Below, piece by piece: positions 8,811-15,353 of a stretch of 64,000 nucleotides of DNA. Made by a program: the position numbers and the translations under genes. Under the pieces are notes generated by a model, which saw only the letters and a list, made by a program, of their open reading frames with translations, was not told the origin of the DNA and did no database searches. The stretch comes from Bacteroidota bacterium (GTDB lineage: Bacteria > Bacteroidota > Bacteroidia > UBA4408), in NCBI GenBank assembly GCA_016718805.1, contig JADKCP010000003.1, forward strand, positions 496,001 to 560,000. The letters run 5' to 3'. Every line of letters begins with the position of its first letter. Position 1 is the stretch's first letter.

Positions 8811-10457
8811 CTAATTGTTGAGGTGTAATATAAAATCGGTTAGATTTTCTTCGGTACTGAGTTGTAATTTTTTTCGCAAACGATAACGTGCTGTTTTTAC
8901 ACTATCGGGTGAGATGTTTAGAATGCCTGCCATTTCTTTAATTGAAAGGTTCATTTTAATTAAGGCACACAGCTTTAAGTCGTTAGGACTAATTTCGGGA
9001 TAAGCTTGTTTTAAACGGGTATAAAAATTTTTATTTAAACTTTCAAAGGAGCTATTAAAGTCGTTCCATTCCTTATCGTGATTCATGCCTTTGGCAATAA
9101 TTTTTTGCAATGAACTGTCTTGATTGCTCGCGCTACTTTCGTCCAATTTGCTTTTAAGTTCCAGCATTAGCTCATTTTTTTGTAGCATTTGCAAAGTAAG
9201 GGCACTTAGCTGACTTTCTTTATGTTCGAGCTCATTTTTCAATTGTTGTTCCTTTAATTTTTTTTGTTCGGCAGTAGCTTTCATCAACTCGTTTTGCGCA
9301 GCCAACAGCAATTTATTTCGCGTATTAATGCGTTTTAAGAATACAACAATGGCAATACCTAATAAGAGCAAAGCCACTATAATTGACCAAAGCAAATAAT
9401 TGGTGAGTGTGGCAATGTTTTTTTCGCTTTGAATAGTATTCAGTTCCCTTTCCTTTTCGCTTAAATGAAATTGTATTTCAAGGCTTTTTGTGATGTGCAT
9501 TCTTTCCCAGCTAGCAAGACTATCTTTTAAATTTTCAATTTTTTCATCCAGTACAACCAGTTCTCCTAATTTGTTTTGTTGTTTTTTTAAACTTCTAAAC
9601 TGCTTTAACGAATTCAGGTAAAAGTATTTATCGCTCAATCCTTCGGCTACTTCAATAGCTTTTAAAAGTGTATTTTCTGCGCTTTCAGAGCTGTTGTTGA
9701 AACTTAATTGCCAATCGCTCATTGCCAGCAAAGCAGCCACTTGTGCTTGCCGGTTTCCGGTACTATCGGCTATTTTTAAGGCACGCTGCAAATAATATTC
9801 ACTTTTAATTTTGTTTCCGGCTTTTATTTCAAGTTGCGCTACACTAACATAAGAACCCGGTAAATAGGTGAAGTTTTTAGTAAGCAAACGTTCCTGCAAA
9901 GCAGCTCTGTGAAAATAGGCTGCCGAATCGTTATTGCCAAGATTACTATATGCAATTCCAAGAATGTTGTATATGAGCCCAACATAACCGCTAGTATCCT
10001 TTTCAGCAGCAAAGCCTGCTTGTGCTGCTTTGCTCAATGAAATTGATTCGCGGTATTTACCTTGCCTGCTTTTAATAGTGCTGATTAGCTGTAAACATTT
10101 GCATCTACCTGTTAATGCTGCTTTAGGATTTGTGCTTTCGAGCTTTTTATATTCGTCAAGCGCACGCAAACAATAACTTAAACCATTGGTATAGCTTACA
10201 CCATAGGTGCAGATGCCCATATTTAATAAAGCTTCAGCAACAGTAAGCTGATTTTTTTCTTGTTTGGCAAGCTGAAAAGCGTTGTTGAAGTAGCGTAAAG
10301 CAGCAGTATCGTTGTCAACCACAAGCAGCTCCCATCCTTTGTTTAGTAGGTTTTGCGAATTTTCAGCAGCTTGTAGTGTACTGTTAAAAGCAATAAAGAA
10401 AAAAAGCACTACAAGTTTTTTCACGCAAGTGGAAATGAGTTGGGCAAAAGTGTGCAA
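8811..10457 (-). CDS. TPR sensor with C-terminal LuxR-type HTH (membrane-anchored regulator)
   Basis: A 548-aa protein. It has an N-terminal signal/anchor (VKKLVVLFFFIAFNSTLQA), about six TPR repeats over residues 30-290 and a transmembrane helix near 350 (LLWSIIVALLLLGIAIVVFL). A long coiled coil follows (about 375-440, Lys/Glu/Gln-rich), and then a LuxR/GerE-like HTH at about 490-548 (NDLKLCALIKMNLSIKEMAGILNISPDSVKTARYRLRKKL). This periplasmic-TPR/cytosolic-HTH design is common in Bacteroidota. No ATG precedes the signal sequence: the start is TTG at 10457, after an A-rich tract, or GTG at 10424. Target genes are unknown, and the adjacent T9SS genes are candidates. Confidence 0.85.
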   Translation of the reverse strand: MHTFAQLISTCVKKLVVLFFFIAFNSTLQAAENSQNLLNKGWELLVVDNDTAALRYFNNAFQLAKQEKNQLTVAEALLNMGICTYGVSYTNGLSYCLRALDEYKKLESTNPKAALTGRCKCLQLISTIKSRQGKYRESISLSKAAQAGFAAEKDTSGYVGLIYNILGIAYSNLGNNDSAAYFHRAALQERLLTKNFTYLPGSYVSVAQLEIKAGNKIKSEYYLQRALKIADSTGNRQAQVAALLAMSDWQLSFNNSSESAENTLLKAIEVAEGLSDKYFYLNSLKQFRSLKKQQNKLGELVVLDEKIENLKDSLASWERMHITKSLEIQFHLSEKERELNTIQSEKNIATLTNYLLWSIIVALLLLGIAIVVFLKRINTRNKLLLAAQNELMKATAEQKKLKEQQLKNELEHKESQLSALTLQMLQKNELMLELKSKLDESSASNQDSSLQKIIAKGMNHDKEWNDFNSSFESLNKNFYTRLKQAYPEISPNDLKLCALIKMNLSIKEMAGILNISPDSVKTARYRLRKKLQLSTEENLTDFILHLNN

Positions 10458-10572
10458 TTTTTTTTAGTCTGAAAAGTGTATAGCAGCTGCACTAAATTTA
10501 TATTGTATAATTTACATAGGCGAAGAAGTGTGATTAGTAGATTTACTTATCTTCACTCACAAATAAACTAAA

Positions 10573-11316
10573 ATGCAGGTAAGGTTAAATAAGTTCATCA
10601 GCGAAACGGGCATTTGTTCGCGACGTGAAGCCGATCGTTTAATTGAAAGAGGAAAGGTAACTGTAAACGGACAAGTAGTTGAATTGGGAACCAAAGTAAG
10701 CGAAGGTGATGTAGTGAATGTAAATGGAAAGCCTTTAAAAGAAAAGGAAGCAAGAGTGTACATTGCCTTTCACAAACCTGTAGGAATTACTTGTACTACC
10801 GACTTAAAAGACAAAGACAACATTATTGATTACCTGAAATATCCGCAACGCATATTTCCGGTTGGTAGGTTGGATAAGGATTCTGAAGGATTAATTTTTT
10901 TAACCAGCGATGGCGATATTGTAAATAAAATATTACGGGCCGGTAATAATCACGAAAAGGAATATATTGTAACCGTTGATAAACCTATCACACCCGAGTT
11001 TATCATGCATATGAAAAACGGTGTGCACATATTAGATACCGTAACCCAAAAGTGTTTTATTGTGCAGGAAGGTCAGGTAAAATTTAGGATTATACTGAAG
11101 CAAGGATTAAACCGACAAATTCGCCGCATGTGTGAAGCCCTTGATTATACAGTACTTAAATTGAAACGCATTCGTATTATGAATGTAAAACTTGAGGGAA
11201 TCAACTACGGCGAATGGAGGATGTTAAGCGAGAATGAACTCAGCACAATTTTAAATTTAGTGCAACATTCCAGTAAAACTGAAGAAGCTTCTATGCTAAA
11301 CGATGAAACCGATTGA
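10573..11316 (+). CDS. rluF: 23S rRNA pseudouridine synthase RluF-like
   Basis: A 247-aa RsuA-family pseudouridine synthase. An S4 RNA-binding domain occupies about residues 2-55 (RLNKFISETGICSRREADRLIERGKV). The catalytic motif is VGRLDKDSEGLIFLT, with Asp101 as the nucleophile. The segments NKILRAGNNHEKEYIVTVDKPIT and QGLNRQIRRMCEALDY closely match the RluF subgroup, which modifies 23S rRNA near U2604. It converges on the helicase gene with one base between stops. A short hairpin CCGATT/AATCGG (11309-11325) spans the junction. Confidence 0.93.
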   Translation: MQVRLNKFISETGICSRREADRLIERGKVTVNGQVVELGTKVSEGDVVNVNGKPLKEKEARVYIAFHKPVGITCTTDLKDKDNIIDYLKYPQRIFPVGRLDKDSEGLIFLTSDGDIVNKILRAGNNHEKEYIVTVDKPITPEFIMHMKNGVHILDTVTQKCFIVQEGQVKFRIILKQGLNRQIRRMCEALDYTVLKLKRIRIMNVKLEGINYGEWRMLSENELSTILNLVQHSSKTEEASMLNDETD

Positions 11317-11317
11317 G

Positions 11318-12631
11318 CTAATCGGCAATCGCAAATTTTACTTTTTTGTTTTTGATTTTTTCTTCGCGAATGAGACTGATAAGCTGCTTAATTTTACTGC
11401 GTTTTATTGCTACATACGCTGAAAAATCTAGTACCGAAATTAAACCAATTTCATCTTTTGCCAAATTCCCTTTTTGATGCAGCATACCGGCAATGTCCAT
11501 TTTATTTATTTTATCTTTTTTTCCGGCAGCAATGTACAAGGTTTGCCATTCGGGCAAAGGAGGCAATTGTGGCTTTTTAGCTAATTCAATGGTTTCTACT
11601 TTTTGATGGATGTATTCAGGAAGGTGTTCGTTTGATGAGAGAATCAAGTAAGCTTCTCCGCTAGCATGCATGCGCGCAGTACGACCGTTTCGGTGAATAA
11701 AACTTTCTTCATTCACAGGTAATTGAAAATGAATTATGTTATCCAACTCAGGAATATCTAGTCCACGTGCAGCTAAATCAGTTGCAACCAGAATTTTTGT
11801 ACTTCCGTTTCTAAATTTCAACAAAGCACGTTCCCGATCTATTTGTTCCATTTTGCCGTGAAAAATTTCATGCTCCAATCCTTTTTCATGCAGCACTTCA
11901 GCTGCCATTTCAACACTTTCGCGCTGGTTACAAAAAATAATACTGTTTGTATTTCCCAATGCACAAAGCAGCAAAAACAAGCTATCCGTTTTATCGCGCG
12001 ATGGAGAGTGTACTAATTTAATTTTTAAGCGACTCGGTTTTGTTTGGTCAGCAGTTAAAAAATTAAGCTGAGATGCTTTCTGAATGCCTGTAAAATCAGG
12101 TATTTCAGTCAAGTTAGTAGCGGATGTAAGTATGCGTTGTTTCAGATTTTTTAGTTGCTTGAGCAAAAAGGACATGTCTTCCTGAAAGCCCATTTCTAGG
12201 GACTTATCAAATTCGTCGAGTACCAAATAGCCGCATTTTGAAAAGTCGAGATTTTGTTTACGAATATGATGGCCAATGCGTCCGGGTGTACCAATGAGTA
12301 GGGCAGGGGCTTGTGATAAATTATTTTGTTCAACCCTTGTTGAATGTCCGCCGTAACAGCAATTCACTTTTAAGCCCGATTGCAATTGCCGCATAACTTG
12401 TTCAATTTGCAAGGCTAATTCGCGCGAAGGAACCACAATTAATGCCTGAATTTCTTTTTTATCAGGATCCAATTTTTCAATCAGAGGTAGTAAATATGCC
12501 AGTGTTTTTCCGGAACCGGTAGGCGATAAAAGCACCAGGTCATTTCCTTTTTGAATACTTTCGGCAGCATTCAGCTGCATGGGATTAAGCTGTGATATAG
12601 ATAGTTTTTCGAGTGCTTTTGCTAGATTCAT
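11318..12631 (-). CDS. DEAD-box RNA helicase, DbpA-like
   Basis: A 437-aa ATP-dependent RNA helicase. Motifs seen: Q-motif region NPMQLNA, motif I SPTGSGKT (residues 36-43), PSRELA, GTPGR, motif II as DEFD (139-142) in place of DEAD, motif III SAT (170-172), and motifs V/VI ATDLAARGLDIPELDN and HRNGRTAR. The last 75 residues (LYIAAGKKDKINKMDIAGMLHQKG ...) match the DbpA-type RNA-binding domain, which in E. coli binds 23S rRNA hairpin 92 for ribosome assembly. That fits the convergent rRNA-modifying neighbour rluF. The DEFD variant is unusual but keeps the catalytic Asp-Glu. Confidence 0.9.
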   Translation of the reverse strand: MNLAKALEKLSISQLNPMQLNAAESIQKGNDLVLLSPTGSGKTLAYLLPLIEKLDPDKKEIQALIVVPSRELALQIEQVMRQLQSGLKVNCCYGGHSTRVEQNNLSQAPALLIGTPGRIGHHIRKQNLDFSKCGYLVLDEFDKSLEMGFQEDMSFLLKQLKNLKQRILTSATNLTEIPDFTGIQKASQLNFLTADQTKPSRLKIKLVHSPSRDKTDSLFLLLCALGNTNSIIFCNQRESVEMAAEVLHEKGLEHEIFHGKMEQIDRERALLKFRNGSTKILVATDLAARGLDIPELDNIIHFQLPVNEESFIHRNGRTARMHASGEAYLILSSNEHLPEYIHQKVETIELAKKPQLPPLPEWQTLYIAAGKKDKINKMDIAGMLHQKGNLAKDEIGLISVLDFSAYVAIKRSKIKQLISLIREEKIKNKKVKFAIAD

Positions 12632-12660
12632 TGGATGGTATTTTTTATGGTAGGATGATT

Positions 12661-12860
12661 TAACGGGCTACGGCTTGGAGAGGTGCTTAATTTGGGGCTT
12701 TCGTAGCAGTGGTGTTAAGTCAAAAATAGTGCAACAAATTAAGCAAAATATTACTGAAAGGTATGTTACAATATTTTTATTTGCACAAATTTTTTGCGAG
12801 CTTCAAAGCTAATTAACCTACTTTCCGTCCCAAATAATACATTGCGCTGAGCCGCTGTTA
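12661..12860 (-). other. attC-like imperfect inverted repeat A
   Basis: A 200-bp element bounded by TAAC (12661) and GTTA (12860). Outer arms: TAACGGGCTACGGCTTGG (12661-12678) against GAGCCGCTGTTA (12849-12860). Second arms: AATTTGGGGC...GTAG near 12689-12705 against CTAC...GTCCCAAAT near 12819-12834. Inner arms: GTGCAACAAAT near 12729 against ATTTGCAC near 12778-12786. It lies directly downstream (minus strand) of the two-gene unit 12902-13623, as an attC follows the gene of its cassette. Length is above that of most integron attC sites. Confidence 0.5.
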
Positions 12861-12901
12861 TAGGCTGTGCTGTGGGTTAGGTTTAGCACTGTTCTTGGTA
12901 G

Positions 12902-13084
12902 TTAGGCTGTTACCCCGCTCTTTTGTTTTGAAACCTGTTGCACTGAAGATTTCTGCATAGGCATTTTTCGTCCTGTTCGCTTGTAGAAAGCAATAATTTC
13001 ACTAATTTTTTTTCTGTCTTCTAAAGTTAACGGTGTCGGGTCAACTACGAAATTAATACCTTCTGGTTCTTTTATGTGTCCCAT
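12902..13084 (-). CDS. Small protein of unknown function in cassette
   Basis: A 60-aa hydrophilic protein (start MGHIKEPEGINFVVDPTPLTLEDRK). It has a predicted helix ISEIIAFYKRTGRKMP and a basic tail. It begins 11 bp after the stop of the preceding broken gene on the same strand, so the two form a small operon inside a putative gene cassette. A small acidic/basic partner behind a larger gene is also the layout of toxin-antitoxin pairs, but no known antitoxin fold was recognised. That reading is inference only. Confidence 0.55.
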   Translation of the reverse strand: MGHIKEPEGINFVVDPTPLTLEDRKKISEIIAFYKRTGRKMPMQKSSVQQVSKQKSGVTA

Positions 13085-13095
13085 TTTCTGATTGT

Positions 13096-13623
13096 TTAAG
13101 TTGGGAAATATTTTCGAATTAGTTTTAAAGCCTCTTGAGGAAAAATTACCATTTTGTGTCCACCAACGTGGGTTGCTCCCAATGTTTTCTCATAATGTTC
13201 AACCAACTTTGTCTTTGAGGTATATGATATGAAACCCTGATAACCCTTGTCCCAAGAAGTTTTGCAAGTGAAGGCAAACAAATTACCAGGTACTCATTCG
13301 TACAGCTTGTTCTTTCCTAAATTGAAAGGAGCACTTTCTATTATATGAACAAAATAATGGTCGTTGTAGTCACTTATGCTCAGAAGTCCTTGAACAATAT
13401 CAGGATTATTTCGAATTGTCAACTTGAAAATTTGCCTGTCTGATAACTTAAACTCACCAGCCCAATTAAAAAGCCAGCCATTTTTCTTGGTCAAATTTTT
13501 TAAGTCAGCTTTTGAAAGTGGGTGAACATCGGTGGGAAAACTATCACCAGAAATTGTATTGAGAATACTGTTTGTAAGTTTGTCAATCTCAATCCCCAAA
13601 TGATATTTTGTCTGTTTTGCCAT
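13096..13623 (-). pseudogene. Cassette gene of unknown (GNAT-like?) family, broken by an in-frame TGA
   Basis: Two open segments, 13294-13623 (109 aa, MAKQTKYHLGIEIDKL...) and 13096-13293, lie in the same reading frame. They are separated only by TGA at 13294-13296 (codon 110). Read through, the product is 175 aa with a smooth junction (NKLYE-stop-VPGNLFAFTCKTSW), where a GGA-to-TGA change would explain the stop. The C-terminal half (GYQGFISYTSKTKLVEHYEKTLGATHVGGHKMVIF) resembles the acceptor half of GNAT-fold proteins, but this is tentative. TGA ends normal genes here, so recoding is unlikely. The minus-7 box TATATTTG lies only 4 bp before the ATG. Loss of this gene beside an intact small partner is notable. 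Confidence 0.6.
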
Positions 13624-13627
13624 GATT

Positions 13628-13662
13628 CAAATATAGGGAAAATGTCTGAAATATGGAGTCAA
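13628..13662 (-). promoter_or_regulatory. Bacteroidota-type promoter giving a leaderless transcript
   Basis: Minus-7 element TATATTTG (13628-13635, reverse strand) matches TANNTTTG and ends 4 bp before the ATG at 13623. A TTG minus-33 candidate lies at 13660-13662 with a 24-bp spacer, slightly long. The transcript would start at or within the start codon. Confidence 0.5.
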
Positions 13663-13708
13663 AATTGAGATGATATATCTTGGAAATCGTCAGAAACAGC
13701 ATTGCCAA

Positions 13709-13834
13709 TAACGGTTTGCAGCTACAAGAAGTTGGCGATTTCGGAGACGAAAACTGTCTGCCACCACTGAACTTGATACGAAGCACAAAGCTTCATTTAA
13801 CCACTGAACCGCCAATTTCTTGAAGGTGCTGTTA
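13709..13834 (-). other. attC-like inverted repeat B
   Basis: A 126-bp element with terminal TAAC (13709-13712) and GTTA (13831-13834). Arms CAAGAAGTTGGCG (13725-13737) and CGCCAATTTCTTG (13810-13822) pair at 12 of 13 positions. A central hairpin GAAGC/GCTTC lies at 13780-13794, with a CCACTGAAC direct repeat on either side. On the minus strand it follows the CPBP gene. Its left end GGCATAAC (13831-13838) is the exact complement of GTTATGCC at 14593-14600 before that gene, as expected for the two ends of one integron cassette. Confidence 0.65.
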
Positions 13835-13858
13835 TGCCTTCGTTGTTTTGTCAATAGT

Positions 13859-14563
13859 TTAAGTTTTAGTCGTAATGTAAATAAACTCAAGCAAGTTAAG
13901 TGTCAAGTGACCCACGAACACCCATACAATATTTTTTCTTTTTATCGCTATTATTGCAAATGGTAACCCTACTAAAAGTCCGGTCATAAGTATGTACCAT
14001 AGTCCGCCAACCCAATGAAGCAATCCAAACATTGTAACTGTAAAAATTATGCTTTTTGTCGAACCGTATTTTTCTAAAAATCTTGTTAAGGTATAGTTTC
14101 TGTACAAGCTCTCTTCAACAAATGGCGCAAAAAGAACATTAGCTATAAAAAATATAATTGACTGTTTGCCAAGTACAGTCATGGTTTCGCCCGCTGGCAC
14201 ATAGTCACCAATATTTATCTGTAGATATGTTTGTAATGGTGAAAATATATAAAAATATAGGATCGCTAAAATTGCTCCTGTTATAATTCCTCCAAAAATG
14301 TCAATTGGTAGTTTTGTGCTATCAGCTGTCCAACCACTTTTTAAGATATTGAAACTGTCTTTTCGGGTTGTGAACAAAAGAGTGATTAGTAAGAGAACTT
14401 GAACAATAAGAATTACTGTTGGTGTGTTCTCTGAAATTTTGATTGGTATGTCAGTTTCACTTACACCTTTTACACCAAAGTATATTGAACCTGAAACTAT
14501 AATTATTAAAAACCAAATTGGTGCTAAAATCAGATTTGTCCAAGGTCTTTTTAATGAGTTCAT
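13859..14563 (-). CDS. CPBP-family intramembrane metalloprotease
   Basis: A 234-aa membrane protein of the CPBP (Abi/CAAX-like) protease family, with about six hydrophobic helices. The catalytic motifs are present: EEsxxR as EESLYR (Glu150, Glu151, Arg155), FGLLHW with His183, and a last helix with GHLTLNLLE (His219, Asn223). Family members cleave within membranes, and some serve in bacteriocin self-immunity. Here the role is unknown. It sits alone between GTTATGCC (14593-14600) and attC-like element B, consistent with being the payload of a mobile cassette. ATG at 14563 follows an A-rich stretch. No promoter box was seen. Confidence 0.85.
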   Translation of the reverse strand: MNSLKRPWTNLILAPIWFLIIIVSGSIYFGVKGVSETDIPIKISENTPTVILIVQVLLLITLLFTTRKDSFNILKSGWTADSTKLPIDIFGGIITGAILAILYFYIFSPLQTYLQINIGDYVPAGETMTVLGKQSIIFFIANVLFAPFVEESLYRNYTLTRFLEKYGSTKSIIFTVTMFGLLHWVGGLWYILMTGLLVGLPFAIIAIKRKNIVWVFVGHLTLNLLEFIYITTKT

Positions 14564-14592
14564 ATTTTTTTGTTTGTCGGTTTTTACTATGA

Positions 14593-14600
14593 GGCATAAC
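14593..14600 (-). other. Cassette 5' junction core site
   Basis: GTTATGCC on the minus strand, 30 bp before the CPBP start. It is the exact complement of GGCATAAC at the start of element B beyond that gene. In integron cassettes the first bases after the G/TT crossover point complement the start of the cassette's own attC, so this marks the probable upstream cassette boundary. Confidence 0.5.
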
Positions 14601-14658
14601 TACCGCATACTCACATACACAACCCGCAATTAAATTAGTTGTATAAGTTACAATAAAC

Positions 14659-15057
14659 TCAAGGAAGCATTTTTTCCTTCCAACCTGCAGGTATTTCAAT
14701 ACTTTGCTGTTTGCCATAATTAAAGCAAACCATTACTGTTTTTGCTTTTGCAACAATTGTTTCAACGCCCTTCTCAATTTTTAGAATATGGTACGACAAA
14801 TCAAAACTTTTCGATCCTATGCGGCTACACCAGGTTTTTACTTCAATTTGGTCCTTTAATAATATAGGAATCAAATAATCTACTTCAGCTTTAGCTAAAA
14901 TAATTCCCTCATTTAACCAGTCAATCTCTCCAATAATTCTTTCAAAATAAGGTAGGCGGGCTACTTCCAAATACGATAAATAAATGGCGTTGTTTACATG
15001 ACCAAATTGATCTAAATCAACAAAACGAATTTGAATCGGACTTTGTGTACTATTCAT
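14659..15057 (-). CDS. Acyl-CoA thioesterase (YbgC/4-hydroxybenzoyl-CoA thioesterase type)
   Basis: A 132-aa hot-dog-fold thioesterase. The family signature is RFVDLDQFGHVNNAIYLSYLEVAR at residues 11-34, with Asp16 the likely catalytic residue. Members hydrolyse acyl-CoA or acyl-ACP thioesters, and in many bacteria YbgC is linked to envelope function. Length is normal. It is the first ordinary gene beyond the cassette island, and its stop lies 59 bp from the cassette junction. Confidence 0.88.
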   Translation of the reverse strand: MNSTQSPIQIRFVDLDQFGHVNNAIYLSYLEVARLPYFERIIGEIDWLNEGIILAKAEVDYLIPILLKDQIEVKTWCSRIGSKSFDLSYHILKIEKGVETIVAKAKTVMVCFNYGKQQSIEIPAGWKEKMLP

Positions 15058-15185
15058 AAATGAGTTTGTTTTAGAGGCAAGGTAATTTTTAATTCAGCCT
15101 TACATCATGCGTTGCGAAGTTAAACTTCTTACGAGAATTAAATATTCTATGGATTTTTAAAATTTGTTATTAACAATAAAAAAAT

Positions 15186-15268
15186 GGGGGGTGTTGATAA
15201 AAAAAAGTATTAAAATTTAAAAACATGTTCAAAAAATAGGGGGGGTATTAAAAAATAATTTAAATTTG
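15186..15268 (+). promoter_or_regulatory. Upstream region of glutamine synthetase III with paired G-tracts
   Basis: In the 296-bp gap before the glutamine synthetase gene, two similar sites occur: a six-G run (15186-15191) and a seven-G run (15239-15245). Both follow AAAAAT-type sequence and are followed by GTGTT or GTATTAAAA, 53 bp apart. A minus-7 box TAAATTTG lies at 15261-15268, but no TTG sits at normal distance. The G-tracts could be activator sites, for example for nitrogen control. This is inference. Confidence 0.4.
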
Positions 15269-15353
15269 TGTCCGAAATTGAAAACCTTTTTAAAAAAGTT
15301 ACGTTTCAATCTCTGATTAAACACAAACGCTAACACAATTCAACTAAAAAAAA

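Noticed and set aside
10557..10763. Minus-strand 68-aa open frame over the start of rluF
   Set aside because: It lies wholly opposite a clear gene with no start context or family features; the same holds for other antisense open frames within glnN, acnA, FTCD and the T9SS genes.
11309..11325. Bidirectional terminator between rluF and the helicase
   Set aside because: The six-bp stem is short and has no clear T run on either strand, so it is mentioned only in the gene entry.
12661..12860. Element A as a CRISPR or simple tandem repeat
   Set aside because: There are no repeated units; its structure is one imperfect inverted repeat.
13294..13296. Possible TGA recoding (selenocysteine or alternative code)
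   Set aside because: TGA ends ordinary genes here, such as heme A synthase and rluF, no hairpin or Cys alignment supports selenocysteine, and the likely original residue is Gly.
14457..14717. Minus-strand 86-aa open frame bridging thioesterase and CPBP genes
   Set aside because: It overlaps both real genes in another frame and has no recognisable protein features.
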